DNA of 64,000 nt from an uncultured Bacilli bacterium (GCA_934140575.1 CAKPBJ010000005.1:25407-89406), one strand, 5' to 3'; positions 26,117-34,931 are shown, counted from the stretch's first letter. Notes: a model not told the origin generated them from the sequence alone. Translations and numbers: made by a program.

Positions 26117-27700
26117 ATGAAAAAACATAATACAGTGAAAGTCGTTCTTATAGTTCTACTATTATTCTTAGTGTTGTCTTGGATATTACCTGCTGCATAT
26201 TATTCAAGTCAATACGTAGATCAAGGACGCGTTCAAATGGGATTATTTGATTTAGTTAATTATCCATTTACTTCATTATCATATTTTGGATATATTGCTT
26301 TATTCTTAATCCTAGTTGGAGGTTTTTATGGGGTTTTAAATAAAATTCCTGCTTATCATAATTACTTAGAAAGAATGGTAAGTAAATTTAAGGGTAAGGA
26401 ATATTTAGTTTTAGCTATTATTTCAATTGTTTTAGCTTTTGGTGTTTCTATTTGTGGATTACAAATTGCATTCGCTTTATTTATTCCTTTAATTGTTAGT
26501 CTTATTTTCCTTATGGGATATGATAAGATTGTTGCAGCTTTAGTTATTGTTGGTTCAATGACAGTAGGATTTGCTGGTAGTACTTATGCTACATCAAATG
26601 TTAATACACTTGTTAGTGCTTTAAGTCTTAGTACTGATTATCAAATAGGTGTTAGATTTGTTATTTTAGTTGTAGGTACTGTATTAGTATTATTTAATAC
26701 TATTATGTATATCAAAAAACATAAAACAGCAGAAGTATCTACTAAAGATGAAAAAGTAAAAGAAGAAGTAATCGAAGTTAAAGATGTTGTAGAAGAAGAT
26801 ACAACAAGTACAAAGAAAGCTACTTCTAAAAAGGCTACTAAGTCAACAAAAACTAGTAGTAAAACAACTAAGGGTACTTCTAAAAAATCTACTACAAAGA
26901 AAACAACTAAAAAGAATGCAAATAAGGCAGCTGTAATTGCTGAAGATGTTATTGCAGTAAATACAAATACTAAAAAGGCTAATGTTTGGCCATTCCATGT
27001 ATTCTTTAGTTTGTTATTTATCTTAATGGTATTAGCATTTATTCCTTGGAGTGATGCTTTTGGAGTTAAAGCATTTACTAATGCAACTACTTCAGTTACT
27101 GAATTTAAGATTTTTGGATTTGCTTTATTTGGTAAGTTATTAGGAACAGTTAATGCATTTGGTTCATGGACACTAGTTGATTTACTTTTACCAATATTAG
27201 TAGTTATTGTTTTATTAGCTATTATTTACAAGGTAAAATTTGATGATGTGTTTGATGGATTTATTGATGGAGCTAAAAAAGCTTTATTACCAGCTGTAAT
27301 TGTTTTATTACTATATTCAATTTTAGTATTAGTAACATATCATCCATATCAATTAACTATTTATAAGGCAATTATAGGAAGTAAGTTTAATGTTGTTACA
27401 ACTTCAATTGTTGCAATATTATCAAGTTTCTTTAACTTTGAAGCTTCTTATGTATTCCAAAGTGTATTACCATATTATACAAGTGTAATTACTAACACAG
27501 CTAACTATCCATTAGTTGGAGTTATTTTCCAATCTATGTATGGTTTAACTATGTTAGTTGCTCCAACAAGTTTAATCTTAATGGCAGTATTATCATACTT
27601 AAATGTATCTTATGGACAATGGTTAAAGAACGTATGGAAATTATTATTAGAATTCTTTATAATTTTATTAATTATTTTCATAATCTTAGCTTTAATATAG
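26117..27700 (+). CDS. DcuC/YfcC-type anaerobic carrier with a long Lys/Thr-rich cytoplasmic linker
   Basis: This 527-residue membrane protein has about a dozen hydrophobic segments in two halves. The segment from about residue 60, LVGGFYGVLNKIPAY and then KFKGKEYLVLAI, and the pattern of GF/GST motifs in the first half resemble the YfcC/DcuC (C4-dicarboxylate or basic amino-acid exchanger) family. Between the halves (about residues 200-290) lies a low-complexity linker with repeated Ser-Lys-Lys-Ala-Thr and Thr-Lys motifs, absent from usual members. The substrate cannot be predicted. It has its own promoter and terminator, so it is a single-gene unit. Confidence 0.68.
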   Translation: MKKHNTVKVVLIVLLLFLVLSWILPAAYYSSQYVDQGRVQMGLFDLVNYPFTSLSYFGYIALFLILVGGFYGVLNKIPAYHNYLERMVSKFKGKEYLVLAIISIVLAFGVSICGLQIAFALFIPLIVSLIFLMGYDKIVAALVIVGSMTVGFAGSTYATSNVNTLVSALSLSTDYQIGVRFVILVVGTVLVLFNTIMYIKKHKTAEVSTKDEKVKEEVIEVKDVVEEDTTSTKKATSKKATKSTKTSSKTTKGTSKKSTTKKTTKKNANKAAVIAEDVIAVNTNTKKANVWPFHVFFSLLFILMVLAFIPWSDAFGVKAFTNATTSVTEFKIFGFALFGKLLGTVNAFGSWTLVDLLLPILVVIVLLAIIYKVKFDDVFDGFIDGAKKALLPAVIVLLLYSILVLVTYHPYQLTIYKAIIGSKFNVVTTSIVAILSSFFNFEASYVFQSVLPYYTSVITNTANYPLVGVIFQSMYGLTMLVAPTSLILMAVLSYLNVSYGQWLKNVWKLLLEFFIILLIIFIILALI

Positions 27701-27707
27701 TTAGTGA

Positions 27708-27733
27708 AAGGAGTCGAAAGACTTCTTTTTTTG
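27708..27733 (+). terminator. Terminator after the carrier gene
   Basis: AAGGAGTC (27708-27715) pairs with GACTTCTT (27720-27727), GAAA loop, then T run. Confidence 0.85.
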
Positions 27734-27813
27734 TGTAGTTTTGTATGTTTTTTTGTCTTGATATTTATTGCTTGTATTTTTATATGATTATAAAATTATA
27801 TTGAGGTGATTAT

Positions 27814-29814
27814 TTGAAATCAAATTTCAGTGATGAAGTTTTAGATATAATAAATTGTGCAAAAAAAGAAATGATGAATTTAAAACATCCATATGTTGGT
27901 ACTGAACATCTTTTGCTTGCTCTTTTGAAGTGTAACAGTTGTATTGCATCTAGTATATTAGATACATATGGTGTTGATTATATAAAATTTAAGGATGAGA
28001 TTATTAAAATTATTGGAATTGGTTCTAAGAAGAGTAATTGGTATCTCTTTACACCCTTATTAAAGTCAGTTCTTAATAATTCTTTTAATTATACAAGATA
28101 TTGTAAGAATAGTGTTGATTGTTTGTTTTATTCTTTAATAAATGGTGGAGATGGAGTCGCTATTAGATTACTTTTAGGAATGAATATTAATTTTTGTGAT
28201 ATAAGAAAGCAGTTAAATGTATTTGAGTATAAGAACGATTATGGCGATTATATCAAATATATTGGTAATAGTATAAATACTTACATAAAAGAAGATGAAT
28301 CTGATAACTATGTTGTATATAAAAGAGATAAAGAGTTATCTTTAATCGAACAAATTCTTTTAAAAAAAGAAAGAAATAATATTTTATTAATAGGTCCTGC
28401 TGGTGTCGGTAAGACTGCAATTGTATATGACTTTGTTAGGAAAATAAATGATTGTGTTGTATCTAATAGACTTACTGATTTAAAAATATATAATTTATCA
28501 ATGGCTAGCTTAGTTTCTGGTACTAAATATCGAGGTGAGTTTGAAGAAAAATTTATTTCAATTTTAGATTATGTTGCGAAAAAAAACAATATAGTACTTT
28601 TTATTGACGAATTTCATTCAGTGATAAATGCTGGTGCGGCTGAAGGAGCAGTAGATGCTTGTAATATTATGAAGCCTTATTTATCAAGTGGAAAAATAAG
28701 AGTAATAGCTGCTACTACTGATGAGGAATACGAAATGTATTTGAAGAATGATAAAGCTATGCTTAGAAGATTTCAAGTTGTCAGGATAAATGAACTTTGT
28801 AAGACTGATGTATTATATATACTTAATCATATAGTTAATTTATATGAAGATTATTTTAATGTTACTATTTCTAAGGAAATTTTAGAATATATTCTTGATG
28901 TTTCATATAGTTTTTATGGGTATTTATACCAGCCTGATTCTGTTATTGATTTTTTGGATAATGTATGTTCTAGAAAAGTGTTTTGTTGTGATAATAATGA
29001 TATTATGTATAGGAACGAATTAAATATTTTATATAAAAAGTATGATCAATTAATTCTTAATAATGATAGTGATTATTTAAAAGTTAATGAACAAATAAAG
29101 AAGTGTGAGAGTAAATATTATGAGAAAAAATTATGTTCTAATAATAAAAGGCAACATATAAGTGTATTAGATGTTAATGACACATTGGAGATACTTACAG
29201 GCATACCTTTGGGTAATATATTAGTTAAAAATATTAGTTTGACAAAATCAAATTTACTAAAAAAATATTTTTGGGAAAAGAAAAGTATTAGTAATCTTTG
29301 CAATTTATTTGTGGATATTTTTAATGGTTTAAAAAATACTAAGCATATTTTGTTAGTTGGTAAGGATAAATTATTTATAAAGAAAATATTTATTGAATTT
29401 TTGGATTCTATATTTAATAATTATAATTTGATTATTGTTGATAAAATTGGTGAAATAGATGATGATAAGATATCAAGTATTAGTACTAATCCTTTAAATT
29501 TTATTGTATGTAATTTTAAAAAGTCAGAAAATTTTATAAATAAAGTGTTAAATATGAAGAAATATGGTTTTTGTCAATTTATTTATATATGTAATGATTA
29601 TAAGATGGGTTTTGTAGATTTTGATTATTCCTTATATGATTATGTATGTAAGTTTGACAATCTTACTTTAGAGAATGCTAAGAGATATATATTAGATAGA
29701 ATTTCTAACTCTAAAATAGCTATTGATTATGATGAGATACTTACTAAGGTTGATGATAATAATTTAAGTTTTTCTTATATTGATTCGTTATGTTGTAGGT
29801 ATTTGGATATTTAA
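27814..29814 (+). CDS. clpC: ClpC-like AAA+ ATPase with degenerate second ATPase domain
   Basis: This lies where Bacillus has clpC. The N-terminal repeat domain (residues 1-140, HPYVGTEHLLLALL) is typical of ClpA/ClpC. The first AAA+ domain is intact: Walker A GPAGVGKT at about residues 194-201, Walker B LFIDEF, the substrate-loop region GTKYRGEFEEK and the arginine-finger region AMLRRFQVV. A short coiled coil follows. The second domain is ruined: LLVGKDKLFIKKIF stands where GPTGVGKTE should be, the Walker B and sensor motifs are missing, and the protein ends at 666 residues rather than about 810. The ClpP-binding loop is not seen. No ctsR or mcsAB genes are near. The start is TTG 27814 after GAGGTGAT. 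Confidence 0.85.
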   Translation: MKSNFSDEVLDIINCAKKEMMNLKHPYVGTEHLLLALLKCNSCIASSILDTYGVDYIKFKDEIIKIIGIGSKKSNWYLFTPLLKSVLNNSFNYTRYCKNSVDCLFYSLINGGDGVAIRLLLGMNINFCDIRKQLNVFEYKNDYGDYIKYIGNSINTYIKEDESDNYVVYKRDKELSLIEQILLKKERNNILLIGPAGVGKTAIVYDFVRKINDCVVSNRLTDLKIYNLSMASLVSGTKYRGEFEEKFISILDYVAKKNNIVLFIDEFHSVINAGAAEGAVDACNIMKPYLSSGKIRVIAATTDEEYEMYLKNDKAMLRRFQVVRINELCKTDVLYILNHIVNLYEDYFNVTISKEILEYILDVSYSFYGYLYQPDSVIDFLDNVCSRKVFCCDNNDIMYRNELNILYKKYDQLILNNDSDYLKVNEQIKKCESKYYEKKLCSNNKRQHISVLDVNDTLEILTGIPLGNILVKNISLTKSNLLKKYFWEKKSISNLCNLFVDIFNGLKNTKHILLVGKDKLFIKKIFIEFLDSIFNNYNLIIVDKIGEIDDDKISSISTNPLNFIVCNFKKSENFINKVLNMKKYGFCQFIYICNDYKMGFVDFDYSLYDYVCKFDNLTLENAKRYILDRISNSKIAIDYDEILTKVDDNNLSFSYIDSLCCRYLDI

Positions 29815-29849
29815 TATATTTTTAATTATTAATTTTGTTATTTTTTTGT

Positions 29850-29855
29850 TATAAT
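29850..29855 (+). promoter_or_regulatory. -10 element before cysS
   Basis: A TATAAT hexamer at 29850-29855 precedes the cysS ATG by 28 bases. No good -35 is evident. Confidence 0.45.
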
Positions 29856-29882
29856 ATATTCATATTAAACAGAGGTGATATT

Positions 29883-31274
29883 ATGAAATTATATAATACT
29901 TTAAGTAGAAAGATTGAGGAGTTTGTTCCTAATGAGAAAGGTATTGTTAAGTTATATACTTGTGGGCCTACTGTTTATCATTATGCTCATATTGGTAATA
30001 TAAGGAATTATATTGGTCATGATATTTTAGATAAGACACTTAGATACTTAGGATATGGTGTTACTCGTGCGATGAATATTACTGATGTTGGTCATTTAAC
30101 AAGTGATTCAGATTCTGGTGAAGATAAGATGGAAGTTGCTAGAAAAAGAGAACATAAGTCTTCAATGGAAATAGCTAAATTTTATACTGATGCTTTTTTT
30201 AAAGATTTTTCATTAGTAAATTGTCGTATGCCAGAAATTGTATCTCCTGCTACTGATAATATTGACATGTATATTAAAATTATTTCTACACTTTTAGATA
30301 AAGGATATGCTTATATATCTGGGGGAAATGTTTATTTTGATATTAGTAAATTAAATGATTACTATGTTTTAACGAATCATCAAGAAGATGATTTGGTTGT
30401 AGGAGCTAGGGAAGGTGTTGAAGAAGACTCGAATAAGCGTAATCAAGCAGATTTTGCTTTGTGGTTTACAACTTCTAAATTTGAAAATCATGAATTATTA
30501 TGGGATTCTCCATGGGGATTAGGATATCCTGGTTGGCATATAGAATGTAGTGGTATTTCTATAAAATATTTGGGAGAATATTTAGATATTCACGGTGGTG
30601 GAGTTGATAATATTTTTCCACATCATACTAATGAGATTGCTCAGAGCGAATCGTATTTAGGACATAAGTGGTGTAATTATTGGTTTCATAATGAACATTT
30701 ATTAGATAAATCAGGTAAAATGAGTAAATCTAAGGGAGCAATTTTGACGGTTACTACTTTGAAAGAAAAAGGATATGATCCGCTAGCGTTTAGATTTATG
30801 TGTTTAAATTCTCATTATCGAAAACAGCTTGTATTTTCATATGATGCTTTAGAACAAGCAAATAATACTTTGAAAAAATTACGAAATAAGATTAAAAAAT
30901 TTAGTTCTACTGATGGGGTAGATAATGATAAGTTTAGATATTATAACGATAAGTTTATTTGTGAGTTAGAAAACGATTTAAATACGGCTAATGCAATTAC
31001 TGTTTTATATGATTTAATTAAAGATGATACGGTTAATGGAAGTACTAAACTTGAGCTTGTTAAATCTTTTGATAAGGTATTGTCTTTGAATTTGATTTCT
31101 GAAGAAAATTTTTCTGAAGATATAGAAGATTATATAAAAGAAAAAATAAAAGAAAGGTCTGATGCAAAAAAGAATAAAGATTTTGCAAAAGCAGATTCTA
31201 TTAGAGATGAATTACTTGATAAAGGTATTAAATTAATTGATACTCGTGAGGGAACAACATATGAATTATTATAA
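29883..31274 (+). CDS. cysS: Cysteinyl-tRNA synthetase
   Basis: CysRS attaches cysteine to tRNA-Cys. The 463-residue protein has the zinc-binding start YTCGPTVYHYAHIGNIRNY with the HIGH-type site, the GWHIECSGIS zinc site, HPHHTNEIAQ, and the KMSKSKG loop. The C-terminal anticodon domain ends normally. The start ATG 29883 has AGAGGTGAT upstream; a longer in-frame extension would run through the promoter. cysS-mrnC-rlmB-sigH follows the Bacillus order. Confidence 0.97.
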   Translation: MKLYNTLSRKIEEFVPNEKGIVKLYTCGPTVYHYAHIGNIRNYIGHDILDKTLRYLGYGVTRAMNITDVGHLTSDSDSGEDKMEVARKREHKSSMEIAKFYTDAFFKDFSLVNCRMPEIVSPATDNIDMYIKIISTLLDKGYAYISGGNVYFDISKLNDYYVLTNHQEDDLVVGAREGVEEDSNKRNQADFALWFTTSKFENHELLWDSPWGLGYPGWHIECSGISIKYLGEYLDIHGGGVDNIFPHHTNEIAQSESYLGHKWCNYWFHNEHLLDKSGKMSKSKGAILTVTTLKEKGYDPLAFRFMCLNSHYRKQLVFSYDALEQANNTLKKLRNKIKKFSSTDGVDNDKFRYYNDKFICELENDLNTANAITVLYDLIKDDTVNGSTKLELVKSFDKVLSLNLISEENFSEDIEDYIKEKIKERSDAKKNKDFAKADSIRDELLDKGIKLIDTREGTTYELL

Positions 31275-31298
31275 GATTAGTTTTTCTAATCTTTTTCT
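31273..31298 (+). terminator. Terminator after cysS
   Basis: AAGATTAG (31273-31280) pairs with CTAATCTT (31286-31293), then T-rich sequence. The stem starts within the stop codon. Confidence 0.8.
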
Positions 31299-31324
31299 TA
31301 TGTTATAATATGTGTGGTGATTTT

Positions 31325-31717
31325 ATGAATGTATTAGAAATTAATGTATTAGTGTTAGCATATTTAGGCGATACAATATATGAAAATTTTGTTAGAAAAT
31401 ATTTAATTAATAGAGGAATTGGTAATGTTAATGCTTTGCAAAAAGAGGCAGTTAAATATGTTAGTGCTAAGGCACAAGCTAGTTATTTAAAGAAGATGAT
31501 GGATGTTTGCTTTTTAAGTGAAGAAGAATTAGATGTTGTTAAGAGAGCTAGAAATTATAAAACTACTTCTCATCCAAAAAATTGTGATATTATAACTTAT
31601 AAGTATGCTACTGGTTTGGAAGCATTAATTGGATATTTGAATTTAAAATGTGAAAATGAAAGAATAGGAGAAATAATGAAATTTATTTTAGGTGATGAAT
31701 ATGTTAGTATATGGTAG
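31325..31717 (+). CDS. mrnC: Mini-ribonuclease III
   Basis: MrnC matures the ends of 23S rRNA in Firmicutes. It is an RNase III catalytic domain without the dsRNA-binding domain. The 130-residue protein has LAYLGDTIYENFVRKYL with the catalytic Asp/Glu signature, QKEAVKYVSAKAQA, and ERARNYK-like RARNYKTT near the middle. Start ATG 31325 with GTGATTT upstream. It overlaps rlmB by 17 bases. Confidence 0.95.
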   Translation: MNVLEINVLVLAYLGDTIYENFVRKYLINRGIGNVNALQKEAVKYVSAKAQASYLKKMMDVCFLSEEELDVVKRARNYKTTSHPKNCDIITYKYATGLEALIGYLNLKCENERIGEIMKFILGDEYVSIW

Positions 31718-32399
31718 AAATGTAGCGAAAGATTTATTAAAAAAAGGTAAAAAGATAGAAAAAATTTATTTGCAGGATAATTTTAGTGACAAAGAAGTAA
31801 TTTCACTAATAGAAAATCAAAAAATTAAGGTTAAACGTTTACAAAAACGTGAAATTGACAATTTGTGTTCTGGCGTACATCAAGGTATACTCTTATTTGT
31901 TCCGGATTATGAATATACAGATTTTAATAGTTTTCTAAAAAATAATGAGGAAAAAGTTGTATTACTTGATCATATTGAAGATCCTCATAATTTAGGAGCT
32001 ATTATTAGAACTTGTGAAGCTGCAGGTATTAAATCAATTATTATTCCAAAAGATAGACAGGTACAAGTTAATGCTACTGTAATGAAAGTCAGCGTTGGTA
32101 CTTTGGATAATGTAAATGTTATTCAAGTTACTAATTTATCTAATACTATTGACAAGCTAAAGGATAATGGTTATTGGATTGTTGGTACAGCACTTGAAAA
32201 TAGTGTTGATTATAGAGATATTGACTATAATGGTAAAATTGCTCTTATTGTTGGAAATGAGGGTTCAGGAATATCTAATTTAGTTATGAAAAAATGTGAT
32301 TTTATTGCAAAAATACCAATGTATGGCACTACTAATAGTTTAAATGCTAGTGTAGCAGCTGGAATAATGATTTATGAAATGATCCGTAATAGAAAGTAG
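31701..32399 (+). CDS. rlmB: 23S rRNA (guanosine-2'-O)-methyltransferase RlmB
   Basis: This SPOUT-fold enzyme methylates the ribose of G2251 in 23S rRNA. The 232-residue protein has the N-terminal substrate-recognition region (YGRNVAKDLL) and the catalytic trefoil knot: LLDHIEDPHNLGAIIRTCEAAG, VGNEGSGIS and IPMYGTTNSLNASVAAGI, the three family motifs. The start is ATG 31701 with GGTGA upstream, giving a standard MLVYGRN start. It lies inside the cysS-mrnC-rlmB-sigH block. Confidence 0.96.
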   Translation: MLVYGRNVAKDLLKKGKKIEKIYLQDNFSDKEVISLIENQKIKVKRLQKREIDNLCSGVHQGILLFVPDYEYTDFNSFLKNNEEKVVLLDHIEDPHNLGAIIRTCEAAGIKSIIIPKDRQVQVNATVMKVSVGTLDNVNVIQVTNLSNTIDKLKDNGYWIVGTALENSVDYRDIDYNGKIALIVGNEGSGISNLVMKKCDFIAKIPMYGTTNSLNASVAAGIMIYEMIRNRK

Positions 32400-32404
32400 G
32401 GTAT

Positions 32405-32995
32405 ATGGATTATAAAAAATATAATGATTATGAATTAATTTCAATGGTATGTGAAAATGACGAGGACTCATATTATTCACTTTTTAGTAAATATGAGCCG
32501 ATTATTAAAAGTATAGCACAAGAGTTTTATCGAAAGTATAATTGCTATGGTGCTGATTATGAGGATTTTATACAAGAGGGATATTTAGGTTTTCAAGATG
32601 CTATAAGTAATTATGATTCTAATAAGGGAGCTTTATTTTATACTTTTGCTAATCTTTGTATAAGAAGACATCTTCTTTCATTTGTTAAGAAGATTAGTGC
32701 AATTAAGAAAAATAATAATACTAATTTGTTTTTACCTATAGATGAATTTGATATTATTGATGATAATATTAATATTGATTCTTATGTTGATTATTCTGAT
32801 GTATTTAATATTGTTAAGGATACAATTTATTCTTTAAAATTAGACTATAGTGCTCCTTTTGAACTTAGAATGAATAATTTTACTTATAAGGAGATAAGTA
32901 TATTACTTGATGTTCCTATATCTTCTATTGATTATAAAATAAAATATGTACGTAAACATTTGAAGAATGAGCTAAGAAAATTAGATAATCGGTAA
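32405..32995 (+). CDS. sigH: Sigma-70 family factor, SigH position
   Basis: This 196-residue alternative sigma factor has region 2 with DYEDFIQEGYLGFQDAISNYD (core-binding and -10 recognition) and region 4 ending in a helix-turn-helix (YKEISILLDVPISSIDYKIKYVRKHLK). In Bacillus the same place holds sigH (spo0H), needed at the start of sporulation. The region 2 pattern matches SigH more than an ECF factor. Its gene starts 5 bases after rlmB. Which promoters it reads here cannot be told; the spoVG promoter in this window is not of SigH type. Confidence 0.9.
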   Translation: MDYKKYNDYELISMVCENDEDSYYSLFSKYEPIIKSIAQEFYRKYNCYGADYEDFIQEGYLGFQDAISNYDSNKGALFYTFANLCIRRHLLSFVKKISAIKKNNNTNLFLPIDEFDIIDDNINIDSYVDYSDVFNIVKDTIYSLKLDYSAPFELRMNNFTYKEISILLDVPISSIDYKIKYVRKHLKNELRKLDNR

Positions 32996-33057
32996 TTTTA
33001 AAATTGTGTTTTATTAAAATTTGATTTACAATTGTATTAGGATAGGATGGTTTTAAT

Positions 33058-33822
33058 ATGATGGGAATGATAGAAAATTCTAGTACTAGTAAATTAAATC
33101 ATAGTTATGTACCAAGAAACTATGAATATTGTTCTTTATCTGAATGGATTAGTATGCATCCAGCAGAAACAGATATGCAGATAGTTTTTCTTAATATGGA
33201 TAAAGCATTAAAATATATTCATGATCATGATTATTGTGTTGGTGATTTTGCACCTTCTTCTATTATTGTATTAGAAAACAATCCTAAGTATATTCAATTT
33301 GTTAAATTATATCAATTACCGATTGATCCTGTTGAAAGTAAAAAAATGATAAAAGAAGACATATTTACATCATCTATTTTGCAGATTTGTTTTTATATGA
33401 ATATGCCTGTAAAAGATATGAATATAGATTTTTTAAAAGAAAACTTTGATTCTTTTGCACAGTTTTTACCTTCTTCTGATGTTCCTTATTATAGAGGAGT
33501 TGTTTTAAGAGGGGCTTCTGTTTATTTATGTGAGTTTTATATTGAACGTAGGAATAGAGAATTTGAAAATCTTAATAAAGAGTTTGGTGAGACAGATAAA
33601 GAGTTTGGTGAGACAGAAGGTAATGGAAGGTCTTTAGTGAAGTCTTCTCCAAATAGAATTGATTTTGAGAATGATACTAATAATAGAATTAATGATATTA
33701 TTTATAAACAAATTAATGGTTTAAGAGATGTTGCTTTTGCTAATTATATGCTTATTGTTACTATAGTTTTATTTACTTTATTTGTTTTTGGAATGATAGG
33801 GTGGATTTTAAGTTTATTTTAG
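33058..33822 (+). CDS. Membrane protein with pseudokinase-like N-terminal region
   Basis: I do not recognise a named family. The 254-residue protein has a cytoplasmic part and one C-terminal membrane segment (about residues 229-251, MLIVTIVLFTLFVFGMIGWIL). Residues 46-75, including ALKYIHDHDYCVGDFAPSSIIV, look like the catalytic-loop region of a Ser/Thr kinase (HRDxxPxNI), but His-Arg is lost, the catalytic Asn is replaced by Ser and no DFG motif follows, so it would be a pseudokinase. A 7-residue tandem duplication, KEFGETD and KEFGETE, lies in the linker at about 174-187. It sits between sigH and secE, where Bacillus has rpmG. Its start is ATG 33058. Confidence 0.6.
   Translation: MMGMIENSSTSKLNHSYVPRNYEYCSLSEWISMHPAETDMQIVFLNMDKALKYIHDHDYCVGDFAPSSIIVLENNPKYIQFVKLYQLPIDPVESKKMIKEDIFTSSILQICFYMNMPVKDMNIDFLKENFDSFAQFLPSSDVPYYRGVVLRGASVYLCEFYIERRNREFENLNKEFGETDKEFGETEGNGRSLVKSSPNRIDFENDTNNRINDIIYKQINGLRDVAFANYMLIVTIVLFTLFVFGMIGWILSLF
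33577..33618 (+). repeat. Tandem 21-bp duplication inside the pseudokinase-like gene
   Basis: Two 21-bp units, 33577-33597 and 33598-33618, match at 20 of 21 positions. They encode the in-frame heptad KEFGET[DE]. Confidence 0.9.
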
Positions 33823-33831
33823 TTTGTTTTG

Positions 33832-33860
33832 TTGACATTTCTAGGTGTTTGTGCTATTTT
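33832..33860 (+). promoter_or_regulatory. Sigma-A promoter of secE-nusG
   Basis: TTGACA at 33832-33837 and TATTTT at 33855-33860 are 17 bases apart. A short hairpin at 33869-33886 (AAGCACTT and AAGTGTTT, followed by T) follows downstream of the start site and could attenuate transcription. Confidence 0.7.
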
Positions 33861-33919
33861 ATAGGTGTAAGCACTTGGAAGTGTTTTTATTTTGAAAAAA
33901 ATAAGGAATAGGTGAAGAT

Positions 33920-34240
33920 ATGGCTGAGGTTAGAAAAAAAGTTATCGAAGATAAGTATAATACAGCAAGTATTAAAAAGGCTGATAAAAAAGAAGAAAAA
34001 AAGAAGAAAGTAAAAAAGATTACAAATAAGAAAGAAGTTAAGAAAGAAAAGAAAAATTTATTTGAAAGATTTATGGTATTTTGCCATGGTGTTAAGTCTG
34101 AGTTCAATAAGGTTCATTGGACTAATAAAAAAGATATGATTAAGTATTCAATATCAACAGTTATATTTATTATATTTTGTTCTCTTTTCTTTTATTTAGT
34201 TGATTTTATTTTTGCGTTAGTTCAATCTTTATTTAGTTAA
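33920..34240 (+). CDS. secE: Preprotein translocase subunit SecE
   Basis: SecE is the clamp subunit of the SecYEG channel. The 106-residue protein has a long lysine-rich cytoplasmic start (about residues 1-46), then the conserved amphipathic helix (FMVFCHGVKSEFNKVHWTNKKD) and one membrane segment near the C-terminus. The lysine-rich extension of about 45 residues is longer than in Bacillus (59 residues total). It is followed by nusG after 14 bases, the universal order. Confidence 0.95.
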   Translation: MAEVRKKVIEDKYNTASIKKADKKEEKKKKVKKITNKKEVKKEKKNLFERFMVFCHGVKSEFNKVHWTNKKDMIKYSISTVIFIIFCSLFFYLVDFIFALVQSLFS

Positions 34241-34254
34241 AAGGAGTTAGATTT

Positions 34255-34788
34255 ATGGATAAACAGTGGTATGTAGTTAATACTTATTCTGGTCATGAGA
34301 ATAAGGTAAAGGAAAAATTAGAGATGAGAGCTGAGTCTATGGATATGCAAGATTATATTTATAGAGTTGTTATCCCTGAAGAAAAAGTTACTGAGGTTAA
34401 GAATGGTGTTACTAAGGAAAGAGTAAAGAAAATGTTTCCTGGATACATTCTTGTAGAGATGGTAATGAGTGATGAAGCTTGGTATGTTGTTAGAAATACT
34501 CCAGGTGTAACTGGATTTATTGGTTCAAGTGGAAAGGGTGCTAAACCTACACCTTTACAACCATATGAAGTTGATAATATATTAGGAAATATGGGAATTA
34601 GTAGAATGAATGTTGAGACAGAACTTAAAGAAGGTTCTAAAGTTAAAATCGTTGATGGTCCATTTAATGGTATGTATGGTAAGATTGATTCTGTTGATTT
34701 ACCAAATCAAAAAGTTATGTTATTAGTTGACTTATTTGGTCAAGAAACTTCTGTAGAAGTTGAATTAAAACAAATAGAAAATGCTTAA
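34255..34788 (+). CDS. nusG: Transcription elongation/termination factor NusG
   Basis: NusG binds RNA polymerase and links it to Rho and ribosomes. The 177-residue protein starts with QWYVVNTYSGHENKV (NGN domain), contains MFPGYILVEM and VRNTPGVTGFIG, and ends with a KOW domain (EGSKVKIVDGPFNGMYGKI). Length and motif order are normal. It ends before a long leader for the L11 operon. Confidence 0.97.
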   Translation: MDKQWYVVNTYSGHENKVKEKLEMRAESMDMQDYIYRVVIPEEKVTEVKNGVTKERVKKMFPGYILVEMVMSDEAWYVVRNTPGVTGFIGSSGKGAKPTPLQPYEVDNILGNMGISRMNVETELKEGSKVKIVDGPFNGMYGKIDSVDLPNQKVMLLVDLFGQETSVEVELKQIENA

Positions 34789-34813
34789 TTTTTTCTAAAA
34801 ATGTTTATTTTAC

Positions 34814-34842
34814 TTGAAAAATAGAATATAGTATGTTATTAT
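34814..34842 (+). promoter_or_regulatory. Sigma-A promoter of rplK-rplA
   Basis: TTGAAA at 34814-34819 and TATTAT at 34837-34842 are 17 bases apart, giving a leader of about 115 bases before rplK. Confidence 0.65.
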
Positions 34843-34874
34843 TTAGGAGCTATATTTTATTTATATATAGTTAT

Positions 34875-34931
34875 TAGTGGGAAGCATGGTTTGCATTTAT
34901 AAAAGCGGTAATCAAGCTATTTGGACCACTC
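34875..34931 (+). promoter_or_regulatory. Putative L1-binding site in the rplK leader
   Basis: GTGGGAAG at 34877-34884 and GGACCAC at 34923-34929 can form a GTGG/CCAC stem with an asymmetric purine loop, which resembles the L1 ribosomal protein target in 23S rRNA and its mRNA. Excess L1 could bind here and repress both rplK and rplA. The assignment is by motif and position. Confidence 0.5.

Noticed and set aside
27814..29814. ClpC gene split by a frameshift
   Set aside because: I looked for remaining domain 2 motifs after the stop at 29814; the next 60 bases lead straight into the cysS promoter, so the gene is short rather than broken.
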